From Halobacillus yeomjeoni (GTDB lineage: Bacteria > Bacillota > Bacilli > Bacillales > Halobacillaceae): a stretch of DNA of 64,000 nucleotides. This document shows, one piece after another, positions 11,267 through 19,995 of the stretch. Where the stretch lies: assembly GCF_020171525.1 (NCBI RefSeq), contig NZ_JAIVAI010000004.1:62001-126000 (forward strand), given 5' to 3'. Within the stretch, counting starts at the first letter, position 1. Each line of letters begins with the position of its first letter. The notes under the pieces were generated by a model. It made no database searches. It saw nothing but the letters and a program-made list of their open reading frames with translations, and was not told the origin of the DNA. The translations under genes and the position numbers were made by a program.

Positions 11267-11269
11267 CAT

Positions 11270-12106
11270 TTAAGCAGCCTTACTTGCTCCGCCACCATGT
11301 TTGCGATGATAAATGACATTGATTTCAGCTCCTACCATCAAAATAATGCCCGTAAGGAAGAACCATAGCATTAAGATGATGACGCCGCCTAAACTGCCGT
11401 ATGTTGCTGTATAGTTACCGAAATTGCTTACGTAAAAGGAGAATGCTAAAGAAATGACCTGCCATAATATTGATGTGATAATAGCTCCAGGTAAGACATG
11501 TTTAAATGGAATGTTTTTGTTAGGAGCAAAATGATATAAAGCCATCAAAATGGCACTCATTACTACAATTCCAATTGCCCATCTTAAAACTTGGAAAAAG
11601 ATTACTGTCTGATCAGGCAGATTCAACGTACGATCGATGGCACCAATAATTACGTCCCCAAAGACAGGCAAAGCCAGGGCTACAACAAATCCAATAATCA
11701 TTCCAAGTGTAAGAATGATAGAAAGCAGCCTTACTTTTATAAAAGAACGCGTCTCTTCGACGTCGTACGCTTCATTTGCTGATTTAATAAAAGCATTAAT
11801 TCCGCTTGAAGCTGACCACAGAGTACCAAGTATACCAACGGTCAATAAGCCGCCGTTAGGTTTATCAACGACATTAATAATATTTTCTCGAAATACTTCT
11901 GCCGTGTCTTCAGGAAGAAAATTGGTAACAGTGTTCATAGCGGCTTCCGCACTAATGTTCAAGTAAGGAAGAATCGACAAGAGTAATATAAGCATAGGCA
12001 CGATTGATAATAGATAATAATAGGCTTGGGCAGCCCCTAATAAGGGAATATTATCCTTTTGAAATTCTTCAATCAAATCTTTTACATAGTTCACAACCTT
12101 CTTCAC
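11270..12106 (-). CDS. YihY/UPF0761 family membrane protein
   Basis: Integral membrane protein of the YihY (formerly BrkB/RNase BN-misnamed) family, like YfkH of B. subtilis; molecular role not established. 278 residues with about six membrane segments, starting near residue 30. The family-typical segments are QAYYYLLSIVPMLILLLSI near the N-terminus, LWSASSGINAFIKSANEAY (about 95-115) and GSLGGVIILMLWFFLTGI with a following GAEIN near the C-terminus. The start is GTG at 12106 behind GGAGGAGG with eight-base spacing. It follows rpoN by 100 bases without an evident terminator, so the two could be co-transcribed. Ends at the shared terminator. Confidence 0.9.
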   Translation of the reverse strand: MKKVVNYVKDLIEEFQKDNIPLLGAAQAYYYLLSIVPMLILLLSILPYLNISAEAAMNTVTNFLPEDTAEVFRENIINVVDKPNGGLLTVGILGTLWSASSGINAFIKSANEAYDVEETRSFIKVRLLSIILTLGMIIGFVVALALPVFGDVIIGAIDRTLNLPDQTVIFFQVLRWAIGIVVMSAILMALYHFAPNKNIPFKHVLPGAIITSILWQVISLAFSFYVSNFGNYTATYGSLGGVIILMLWFFLTGIILMVGAEINVIYHRKHGGGASKAA

Positions 12107-12206
12107 TATTTAAGCCTCCTCCAACATCTTCTAGTAGTCTATCCCCTTTTTGACTACTTATTAACCTATGAATCGTTTGAAAATGTGTTTAAATATGGAA
12201 GCAGGG

Positions 12207-13484
12207 CTATTCTTTCCTTTTCGAAGAGGCTCTTATATTCATGGATTCTCTATATTTTGCCACCGTTCTCCTTGATATGGTAACAGGGTGAATTTCCTTG
12301 ATTTTATTGACGATCTGTTGATCAGAAAGTGGATTGCCCTTATCTTCACCCTCAATCAAACGCTTTATCATTTGTTTCACTTCACTGGAAGAGATGGGAA
12401 CATCCCTCCCATTCTTTAATCCTGGTGTGAAAAATGCTTTCAAATCATAAGTCCCTCTTGGAGTTTGTATAACTTTATGAGCAACTGCCCGACTTACTGT
12501 AGACTCATGTACCCCAATCATTTCGCCCACTTGTTTATAATTCATAGGAACCAGGTGGTTTCCATAAAAGAATGAAGATTGCTTATAGAGTATAGCTTCG
12601 ACCACTTGGATAATTGTTGCTCTCCTTTGTTCGATACTATTCATTAACCAACGAGCTTCCTTGTAACAATCTTCTATGAAACTTTTCGCATCAGAGTTTA
12701 TATCCGTAAGAGATGCAAGCTGTGAATTTAGGTTTATTAGAGGAGTTAAGGAATTTGTGTCTTTCAGAAAAAACTCTCCCCCCTTCTCTTCAACGATGAT
12801 ATCCGGAATCAAATAGTCTACAAATCGGTTTCCTTCATCGACCTTTGGTTGAGGGTTTAAGTTTTTCAAGAGCGAAAAGGCTGCTTTCACTTCTTCCTCA
12901 CTGACATTCAGATTTTGAGCAATAAACTTCCATTTCCGATCAGACGCCTCTTCAAGATAATCGGACACTAGCTTATGTAGTATATAATTGGAAGGATAGT
13001 CATTTTCAATTTGATAGAGTAAGTACTCCCTCATATTAAAACAGCCAAGTCCCATAGATTCATATACTTTAAGTTTGGTTATCTGTTTCTCTATCTCTGA
13101 ACGGGTAGACGACATAGATGCAGCGATTTCTTCAATGGTAAGTGGGAGAAATCCTTTCTCATCCAGATTTAATATTAGATACTCCATGATTTGAAAAGGT
13201 TTTATGTTTTCTTCATTCCACTTGAAATAATCAATTATTTTTTCCCTCCACCCTTGTTCGCTCTCTACAAAGATACCAGCAGGGTTAAACATAGGCCTGG
13301 TTCGCGAAGGTGTCCCGTTGATCCCCCTTGGATTTTCAATGGAAATAAGAGGGTTTTCCAATGACTTTTCTTCTATAAATTCTATAAGTTGAGCTTGAGA
13401 ATACTGCAGAATTGTGACCGCCTGACGCATTTCTGTAGACATATATAGTTTTGTCGTTTGATTTTGAGTTAATTGAAGCTTCAT
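12207..13484 (-). CDS. rpoN: RNA polymerase sigma-54 factor (SigL)
   Basis: Sigma-54 directs RNA polymerase to -24/-12 promoters that need an AAA+ enhancer-binding activator. About 425 residues. Region I, glutamine-rich, is LQLTQNQTTKLYMSTEMRQA at the N-terminus. The core-binding region follows, then a helix-turn-helix (MIGVHESTVSRAVAHKVIQ, about 320-340). The RpoN box near the C-terminus reads ISRRTVAKYRE, close to the classical ARRTVAKYRE. The frame extends to 13520, but GGGAGGAAG eight bases before the ATG at 13484 sets the start. A matching promoter and activator are found in this same window at 47401-49047. Called sigL in B. subtilis. Confidence 0.96.
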   Translation of the reverse strand: MKLQLTQNQTTKLYMSTEMRQAVTILQYSQAQLIEFIEEKSLENPLISIENPRGINGTPSRTRPMFNPAGIFVESEQGWREKIIDYFKWNEENIKPFQIMEYLILNLDEKGFLPLTIEEIAASMSSTRSEIEKQITKLKVYESMGLGCFNMREYLLYQIENDYPSNYILHKLVSDYLEEASDRKWKFIAQNLNVSEEEVKAAFSLLKNLNPQPKVDEGNRFVDYLIPDIIVEEKGGEFFLKDTNSLTPLINLNSQLASLTDINSDAKSFIEDCYKEARWLMNSIEQRRATIIQVVEAILYKQSSFFYGNHLVPMNYKQVGEMIGVHESTVSRAVAHKVIQTPRGTYDLKAFFTPGLKNGRDVPISSSEVKQMIKRLIEGEDKGNPLSDQQIVNKIKEIHPVTISRRTVAKYRESMNIRASSKRKE

Positions 13485-13599
13485 GTTGAACTTCCTCCCA
13501 CTCGTTGTCAGCGCTTTCAATGTAATTTAATTCTATTATAACAAAGTAGGAGGACCGGAATGAACGCTGCTGAGGGATATAATTTTCATCTCTATTCTC

Positions 13600-13627
13600 A
13601 CAAAAAAACCGACACCTGAAGGCATCG
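13600..13627 (-). terminator. Terminator of the PH-domain gene / glycogen operon
   Basis: On the minus strand CCGATGCC-TTCA-GGTGTCGG (two G-U pairs) followed by eight T. It follows the PH-domain gene and is the likely end of the long glg transcript. Confidence 0.85.
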
Positions 13628-13635
13628 GCATTAAT

Positions 13636-13651
13636 TGTTTCACGTGAAACA
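13636..13651. other. parS centromere site
   Basis: Perfect 16-bp palindrome TGTTTCACGTGAAACA, matching the ParB/Spo0J binding consensus TGTTNCACGTGAAACA at every position. It lies between the stop codon of the PH-domain gene and its terminator. In Bacillus, parS sites cluster around the replication origin, where ParB loads SMC. Confidence 0.9.
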
Positions 13652-13656
13652 ATAGA

Positions 13657-14031
13657 TTATAAAACATATTTGGCTAAAGTCTTTTGAACTTCCTGGATAG
13701 GACTGTCTTTTTTGAATAGCTTTCCAATCGGTTCATTGGTGCCGGATAACCAGATTTTCAATTCAGAATCCAAATCGAAGCCACCCGCTGTTTCTACACT
13801 GAAATGGGTTATGCTTTTGTAGGGAATGGAGTGATATTCTACTTTTTTACCTGTCATTCCTTGTTTATCTATCAATAATAAACGTTTATTCGTAAATATA
13901 AATGAATCTCTCAATACTTTATATCCACTTTGAACTTCTTCTTGATCGACTAAAATATCTTTGATTTCTCTCTCCAATTTATCTTTATCCACTTCGCTGG
14001 CGTTACCCATCAGTCCGTCTAAAAAGCCCAT
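13657..14031 (-). CDS. PH-domain (YvbH-like) protein at end of the glycogen operon
   Basis: Small soluble protein of 124 residues with a bacterial pleckstrin-homology fold (PF08000-like). Alternating strands are seen as DSFIFTNKRLLLIDKQG, EYHSIPYKSITHFSVET and DLDSELKIWLSG, and a terminal helix as QEVQKTLAKYVL. Such proteins are common in Bacilli and their function is unknown. The start ATG at 14031 follows AAGGGAGGAG by a normal distance, and the stop of the glycosidase gene is only 15 bases upstream, so it is the last gene of the glg operon. Nothing in the sequence ties it to glycogen chemistry apart from position. Confidence 0.85.
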   Translation of the reverse strand: MGFLDGLMGNASEVDKDKLEREIKDILVDQEEVQSGYKVLRDSFIFTNKRLLLIDKQGMTGKKVEYHSIPYKSITHFSVETAGGFDLDSELKIWLSGTNEPIGKLFKKDSPIQEVQKTLAKYVL

Positions 14032-14045
14032 TCAGCTCTCCTCCC

Positions 14046-15965
14046 TTAATGGAGATGTCTTAACAGCATACATTCACAAGGGGCTAAATCAATCGTTAAT
14101 TTACCCTTCTTCGCCTTGAAAATCCTTTTCTTATTCTCAAGCTCCTGCCACTTCCCTCTTTCAACATTGAGACTGACTTTCTTTTGTTCATGATAGCTGC
14201 GGTTCATAATATAGATGAACTGCTCATTGTTTGCTTGTTCACCAAATACATCTTTTTCATTCGAAATCCATCGTTCAAACCCGTACACATCACTATTCAC
14301 AGCAAATGAGTTCCAATTACCGGTTCTCAACGCTGCGTGTTCTTTACGCCACTTTCCGATATCCTTATACCACTCGATTAACGTCGGGTCTTCTCTACCC
14401 CAAGGATAAGGCTTTCGATTATCAGGATCAGCACCACCAGTAAGACCCGCTTCATCCCCGTAGTATAGTGACGGAATTCCAGGGAATGTATACATCCATA
14501 AGCTTAATGCTTTGATCTGCTTTTTCACGATGTTTTCCTTTTCTTCTTCTCCAAAATGATCAGGCAGATAACCATCCAGCATCGTTTTGATTCTTTCGAC
14601 GTCATGACTGGATAACATGTTCATCAACGCATAGAAGTATTGCAAAGGATAGTGTTCGGAAAGAGTCTTCAAACGTCGGTCCACGTAAAGAGCATCAATA
14701 TCACCTTTCATAAAGTCCAGCATCAATTTACGCATCGGATAATTCATCACTGAATCAAGAACTCCACCTAAAAAGTAATCCCTTCTGTTCCCACCGGAAA
14801 TTTTATTGGATGCATCTTCCCAGACTTCTCCGAGAAGTACACTGGATGGATCATGAGATTTCAACTGACTGTTGATCTGCTTGATCAAGTCATCCGTCAG
14901 TTCATCTGCAACATCCAGTCTCCAATGCTTCATCCCTGAATTCTGCCATGTTTTTATGACACTATCCGGGTTATGGATCAAGAAGTCCTGATAATCCTTA
15001 TTCTCTTTATTCAGTGTAGGAAGCGTCCCCACACCCCACCACGCTTCATAATCATTCGGGTAGTTATAAAACTGGTACCAAGGGTAATAAGGAGAATCCT
15101 TAGATTGATAAGCTCCTAAAGAGTCATATTCCCCTTCTCGGTTGAAATAGATACTATTGCTGCCAGTATGGCTGAACACTCCATCCAGCATTATCTCTAT
15201 ACCGTGTTGACCAGCTTTTTCAATGAGTTCTTCAAAATCTTCTTTGCTCCCTAAAAGAGGGTCAATGGTATGGTAATCCCCGGTGTCGTATCGATGATTA
15301 CTTTCTGCTTCGAAGATAGGGTTCAAATAGATGACAGTTACCCCTAATGACTGAATATAGTCCAGCTTTTCAGTAATACCTTTGAGGTTTCCTCCGAAGA
15401 AGTCCCAGCGTATGACTTCTCCTCTCTCATTTCTGATGTATATCGGATCGTTTTCCCAATGTGCATGAACCAAGCTTGATTTAGGGGCCTTGCTCCTATC
15501 TATTTCTCCCGCTGCATAAAATCGATCAGGAAAAATTTGATACATCGTTGCATGTTTCCACCAATCCGGAGTCTCATAATCCGGATCATAAACAGTGATC
15601 TGCCAGGAAGGAGGGATATGGTCATAAACTTTGCCCTCTCCACTTTCAAAAATGTTCTCCCTGCCATAAAAAATCTTTCCATCTTCCAGTACTATTTCGA
15701 AGAAGTACCAAATCAATTGGGGCTTCTTCGGCATTTCTACAGTCGTTTCATAGGAGTTGTAGTGGTGTTCTTCACTATAAAGATCCATCATCTTCGTCCG
15801 TTCATGATCTGTCCTATCCAGGATGTAATGTAAAATGACACGTGTTACCCGGAAATGTTCATGTACATCAATGGTCAAAGAAACATTCGAACCCTTCGGT
15901 GCTGCACCGAAAGGCTCTCTGTATTTCAAGTCAAAACTATTGTGATACACATCATAATGTCTCAC
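14046..15965 (-). CDS. GH13 alpha-glycosidase (neopullulanase/cyclomaltodextrinase-like)
   Basis: Cytoplasmic alpha-amylase-family enzyme (no signal peptide) hydrolysing alpha-glucans or maltodextrins. About 639 residues. An N-terminal beta-sandwich (about 1-125) precedes the (beta/alpha)8 barrel that starts at WWKHATMYQIFPDRF. Catalytic residues are the Asp nucleophile in WRLDVADE (about 351), the Glu acid/base in LLGEVWED (about 380) and the transition-state Asp in LSSHDVER (about 455). The upstream extension to 15980 starts with TTG inside the ribosome-binding site; GGAGGGA before GTG at 15965 sets the start. It lies 19 bases after glgP in the glycogen operon, so trimming of glycogen or phosphorylase limit dextrins is a fair guess. 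Exact subfamily uncertain. Confidence 0.9.
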   Translation of the reverse strand: MRHYDVYHNSFDLKYREPFGAAPKGSNVSLTIDVHEHFRVTRVILHYILDRTDHERTKMMDLYSEEHHYNSYETTVEMPKKPQLIWYFFEIVLEDGKIFYGRENIFESGEGKVYDHIPPSWQITVYDPDYETPDWWKHATMYQIFPDRFYAAGEIDRSKAPKSSLVHAHWENDPIYIRNERGEVIRWDFFGGNLKGITEKLDYIQSLGVTVIYLNPIFEAESNHRYDTGDYHTIDPLLGSKEDFEELIEKAGQHGIEIMLDGVFSHTGSNSIYFNREGEYDSLGAYQSKDSPYYPWYQFYNYPNDYEAWWGVGTLPTLNKENKDYQDFLIHNPDSVIKTWQNSGMKHWRLDVADELTDDLIKQINSQLKSHDPSSVLLGEVWEDASNKISGGNRRDYFLGGVLDSVMNYPMRKLMLDFMKGDIDALYVDRRLKTLSEHYPLQYFYALMNMLSSHDVERIKTMLDGYLPDHFGEEEKENIVKKQIKALSLWMYTFPGIPSLYYGDEAGLTGGADPDNRKPYPWGREDPTLIEWYKDIGKWRKEHAALRTGNWNSFAVNSDVYGFERWISNEKDVFGEQANNEQFIYIMNRSYHEQKKVSLNVERGKWQELENKKRIFKAKKGKLTIDLAPCECMLLRHLH

Positions 15966-15984
15966 GATTGGTCCCTCCAAAACA

Positions 15985-18423
15985 TCATTTCAGCATTTGA
16001 ACACGTTCAATATTCCAAATTTGAGAGGCGTATTCTTGTATCGTACGATCACTGGAGAAGTGGCCGGATTGGGCGATGTTAACCAGGCTCTTTGCGTTCC
16101 AGAGTCTCTTATTTTGGTAATCCTGACTCACTTTTCTTTGAGCCATTACATAATCCGCGAAATCTTTCAAAACGAAGTACTCATCGTTATGGTGGATAAG
16201 AGCTTCGTAAATCGGCTGAAAATCCATCTCTCCCTTAGAAAAAGGACTATAGTGAATGAGTTGTTCTAATGTATGCCGCAAACGTTCATCTTGGTCAGAA
16301 ACCTGTTTGGAGGAATACCCTCCAGTTCGGTAATACTCAAGGACCTCTTCTGAACTCAGACCAAATGTATAAATATTTTCATCACCTACAAGATCATGGA
16401 TTTCTACATTCGCTCCATCCATCGTTCCGATCGTTAGTGCTCCATTCATCATGAACTTCATATTCCCCGTCCCGGATGCTTCTTTACTTGCAGTGGAAAT
16501 TTGTTCACTGACGTTGCTTGCAGGAATGATTTTTTCAGCTGTTGAGACCGAATAGTTCGGTAAGAATACAACTTTGATTTTGTCATTGACCTCATCATCT
16601 TTGTTGATTACTGCTGCGATTCTATTAATGAGCTGGATGACCTTCTTGGCAAAATAATATCCTGAGGCTGCTTTTGCCCCGAAAAAGAAGGTTCTAGGTA
16701 CCATATCCAGGGTAGGATCCGCCTTTAACTCGTTGTATAAGTGCATAATATGAAGAGCATTAAGCAATTGACGTTTGTACCCATGTAATCTTTTAATATG
16801 GACATCGAAGATAGATTGCGGGTCTACGGTAATCCCTTGAGTTTCTTTAACCCAATCAGCAAGTGCGATCTTATTGTTCTGTTTAACGTCATCAAGACGG
16901 TCTAAAAATGACAAGTCTTCTTTCTTCTTCAAGAGGTCCTTCAAACGATCCGGTTCATTCATCCACTGATCGCCGATAGCTTCTGTAATTAAATTGCTCA
17001 ATGGTTTATTTGCATGCATCAGCCAGCGACGGTGGGTAATGCCATTCGTTTTATTATTGAATTTACTAGGAAATGTTTCATAAAAACTCTTCATTTCACG
17101 TTTCTTAAGTATCTCTGTGTGCAATTTTGCGACACCGTTAATACTGTGACTGCCTACAATGGATAAATGGGCCATTTTCACCTGCCCATCTGCTACAATC
17201 GCTAAATTAGCGATGCGGTCAAAGTCACCGGGATATGTTTTCCATAACGCCTGGCAGAACCGTTCATTTATTTCTTCTATAATCATGAATAGTCGTGGAA
17301 GCAGAGTTCGAACTGTATTGACCGGCCACGATTCTAAAGCCTCACTTAGTGTCGTGTGATTCGTGTAGGAGACGACAGATTGAGTAATCTCCCAGGCTTG
17401 GTCCCAGCCGAGACCTTTTTCATCGACTAATATCCTCATAAGTTCGGGAATCACTAGGGCAGGGTGTGTATCGTTGATGTGGATAGCTGTTTTGTCAGAG
17501 AATGCAGACCAAGGGAGGCCTGTTTTTTCAAATGATTGTATGATGGATTGAACGCCTGCAGAAACAAGGAAATATTCTTGTTTCAACCTCAATCTACGTC
17601 CTTCTTCTGTGGAATCATCCGGATACAAGAACTCTGATACCGACTCTAAAGCCCGTCTGTGATTCAAGAAGTAACCCATTTCGTTTTTTCTCTTCGCTCT
17701 GACCATAATGTCTTCTGTCGTGGCTTCTGCAGACCACAACCGAAGCGTATTCACAGTTTCATTATTATAGCCTACAATCGGTACATCGTATGGAACTGCA
17801 CGGATTTTCTCATAATCAACATACTCAAATTTCCAATTTCCAGAAGAATCTTCTTTGAAATCGACATAGCCTTCGTATTTCACTTCGATCGCTTCTTCAG
17901 GTCTCCGCACTTCCCATATGAAGTCTTTGGAAAGCCATTCATCCGGCAGCTCTACCTGCTTGCCGTCGATGATATGTTGATCGAACATACCATATCGATA
18001 GCGCATTCCATATCCATGTCCAGCTAAATTCAGAGAAGCTAATGAGTCCAGAAAACAAGCAGCCAGTCGTCCGAGACCACCGTTACCAAGCCCTGCGTCA
18101 TTTTCGTTTTCTTCAAGGCTGTCGAGGGACAATCCCAAATCTTCCAATCCATCCTGTACAAGCTTTAAAAGATTCATATTCAGTAAATTGTTCCCCAGTA
18201 ATCTCCCCATCAAAAACTCCATGGAAAAATAATAAACCTGCTTCGTTTGGTCTTTTTGATACCGCTCTTCCGTCTCCATCCATTTCTTGGTTATTTCATC
18301 TTTCACCAAAGCACCGAGCGCTCGGTATGTGTCGTACTCTGAAGCTGTCTCTACTTTTTTCCCGAAGTTCGTTTTCAACTTCTCAACCAGTGCCTGTTTG
18401 AACATCTCTTTATTGCTGAACAT
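15985..18423 (-). CDS. glgP: Glycogen phosphorylase
   Basis: PLP-dependent GT35 enzyme releasing glucose 1-phosphate from glycogen. About 812 residues, normal length. The signature with the PLP-binding lysine is EASGTGNMKFMMNGALTIG (about residue 655), and the N-terminal EENENDAGLGNGGLGRLAAC block is intact. Two starts are possible. ATG at 18423 gives the family-like N-terminus MFSNKEMF but is 12 bases from GGGGGAG; TTG at 18429 has a six-base spacing. The first codons overlap or nearly touch the glgA stop at 18455-18457, so the genes are translationally coupled. Fifth gene of the glg operon. Confidence 0.95.
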   Translation of the reverse strand: MFSNKEMFKQALVEKLKTNFGKKVETASEYDTYRALGALVKDEITKKWMETEERYQKDQTKQVYYFSMEFLMGRLLGNNLLNMNLLKLVQDGLEDLGLSLDSLEENENDAGLGNGGLGRLAACFLDSLASLNLAGHGYGMRYRYGMFDQHIIDGKQVELPDEWLSKDFIWEVRRPEEAIEVKYEGYVDFKEDSSGNWKFEYVDYEKIRAVPYDVPIVGYNNETVNTLRLWSAEATTEDIMVRAKRKNEMGYFLNHRRALESVSEFLYPDDSTEEGRRLRLKQEYFLVSAGVQSIIQSFEKTGLPWSAFSDKTAIHINDTHPALVIPELMRILVDEKGLGWDQAWEITQSVVSYTNHTTLSEALESWPVNTVRTLLPRLFMIIEEINERFCQALWKTYPGDFDRIANLAIVADGQVKMAHLSIVGSHSINGVAKLHTEILKKREMKSFYETFPSKFNNKTNGITHRRWLMHANKPLSNLITEAIGDQWMNEPDRLKDLLKKKEDLSFLDRLDDVKQNNKIALADWVKETQGITVDPQSIFDVHIKRLHGYKRQLLNALHIMHLYNELKADPTLDMVPRTFFFGAKAASGYYFAKKVIQLINRIAAVINKDDEVNDKIKVVFLPNYSVSTAEKIIPASNVSEQISTASKEASGTGNMKFMMNGALTIGTMDGANVEIHDLVGDENIYTFGLSSEEVLEYYRTGGYSSKQVSDQDERLRHTLEQLIHYSPFSKGEMDFQPIYEALIHHNDEYFVLKDFADYVMAQRKVSQDYQNKRLWNAKSLVNIAQSGHFSSDRTIQEYASQIWNIERVQMLK

Positions 18424-18454
18424 TACCAATAAGTTCTCCCCCTCTAATGAAAAG

Positions 18455-19885
18455 CTATTCAAGCATCGTTTGATACAAATCCATATATTGGTTTGCGGAA
18501 TCTTTCCATGTAAACTTGCTCTTACAAATATTCTTGACTAACTTCTGCCATTCAGACTGGTCCTGATAGAATTCAAGTGCGCGACGAATCGTATACAACA
18601 TATCGTGCGCATTATAATTAGCAAATGTGAATCCATTCCCCTCTCCGGTCGACTTGTCGTACGATTGAACTGTATCTGCAAGTCCTCCTGTTTCACGAAC
18701 AATCGGTGCAGATAAGTATCTTAATGCTATCAATTGACCAATTCCACATGGTTCAAAGCGGGAAGGCATCAGGAACATATCGCTTGCAGCATATATTTGT
18801 CTTGAGAGTGCTTCTGAGAAGGTAATATTCGTTGACATTTTTTCTGGGTGTCGGTCTTGGACCCACTGGAGCATCTGCTCGTATTGATATTCCCCTGTAC
18901 CCAATAAGACGATTTGCAAATCATCGTGATACAATAATTCATCAATTACACGCCCGATAAGGTCGAATCCTTTTTGTTCAACCAGCCTGGAAACGATGCC
19001 AATCATAGGAACATCTTTTCTTACAGGAAGACCCAGCTTCTCTTGCAGCCACATTTTATTCTGAGCTTTCTTGATCAACGAACTTCGGTAGGGAAACTCG
19101 AGCGCTTCATCTTTTAACGGATTGTAATCTTGGTCATCAATTCCGTTTACTATACCAACCAACTCATCGGTGCGCTTTCTCAACACTCCATCAAGGTTCT
19201 CCCCGAAATAAGGCGTCTGGATCTCTTCAGCGTACGTTTCACTGACCGTCGTAATGAAGTCAGAAAAGTTCAAAGCAGCTTTCATAAAATTAATGTTTCC
19301 ATAAAATTCTAACGTGTCGTCTCGCAGCATGCTTTCATCGAAATCCATTAAATCATGCAAAACTGACGGCGCGAACACACCTTGATACTTCAAGTTGTGA
19401 ATGGTAAATGCCGTTTTCATACCCTGGAACTTCTCTACATCTTTGTAATGGGTGTGCAGATAAAGAGGGATTAAACCTGTGTGCCAATCATGGCAGTGCA
19501 GAACGTCAGGCGTCCAATCCAAATCGATTAACATTTCCATGACTGCACGGTTGAAAAATACGAATCGCTCTGCTTCATCATCAAATCCGTATAAATTGGA
19601 TCGCTTGAAGTAATACTCGTTATCTATGAAATAGACAGGGATTCCGTCATATTCGATATATTCAATGCCTGCATATTGATTGCGCCAGCCTAACTGCACA
19701 TTCAGTTCCCCCAGGTGGGTCAGTTGCATCTTCCATTCATCAGACATATTTTCATACTTAGGAAGAACAACGCGGGCATCCACCCCTTCTTTTTTCAACG
19801 CCTGAGGAAGAGATCCCAGCACATCTGCCAATCCTCCTGTTTTTATAAAAGGCGTACATTCTGATCCGATCATCAATACATTCAC
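18455..19885 (-). CDS. glgA: Glycogen synthase (ADP-glucose)
   Basis: GT5 enzyme extending alpha-1,4-glucan from ADP-glucose. About 476 residues. The ADP-glucose-binding KTGGLADV is at residues 15-22 of the chosen start, and the C-terminal PSRFEPCGIGQLIALRYL block with the catalytic Glu is present. A frame starting at ATG 19903 includes the Shine-Dalgarno AAGGAG, so the real start is GTG at 19885, giving MNVLMIGSECTPF as in the family. It follows glgD after a 110-base gap holding two hairpins that cannot form together. Ends coupled to glgP. Confidence 0.96.
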   Translation of the reverse strand: MNVLMIGSECTPFIKTGGLADVLGSLPQALKKEGVDARVVLPKYENMSDEWKMQLTHLGELNVQLGWRNQYAGIEYIEYDGIPVYFIDNEYYFKRSNLYGFDDEAERFVFFNRAVMEMLIDLDWTPDVLHCHDWHTGLIPLYLHTHYKDVEKFQGMKTAFTIHNLKYQGVFAPSVLHDLMDFDESMLRDDTLEFYGNINFMKAALNFSDFITTVSETYAEEIQTPYFGENLDGVLRKRTDELVGIVNGIDDQDYNPLKDEALEFPYRSSLIKKAQNKMWLQEKLGLPVRKDVPMIGIVSRLVEQKGFDLIGRVIDELLYHDDLQIVLLGTGEYQYEQMLQWVQDRHPEKMSTNITFSEALSRQIYAASDMFLMPSRFEPCGIGQLIALRYLSAPIVRETGGLADTVQSYDKSTGEGNGFTFANYNAHDMLYTIRRALEFYQDQSEWQKLVKNICKSKFTWKDSANQYMDLYQTMLE

Positions 19886-19938
19886 ACTGATACACTCCTT
19901 CATATTGTGAAATCGCTCACTTATATATCTATGATTTT

Positions 19939-19984
19939 CCCTTTCACTGTTTAAGTGAAAGGGACTGCCTCTAGACAGCCCCTT
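19939..19984 (-). other. Two overlapping hairpins in the glgD-glgA gap
   Basis: Perfect 10-bp stem CCCTTTCACT/AGTGAAAGGG with a five-base loop (19939-19963). It is preceded in the transcript by a second weaker stem (19961-19984, GGGCTG/CAG-CCC). The GGG at 19961-19963 (CCC in the RNA) belongs to both, so they are mutually exclusive. No T-tract follows, so this is not an ordinary terminator; an RNA-processing or stability element is more likely. Confidence 0.5.
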
Positions 19985-19995
19985 ACCCCATTTAT

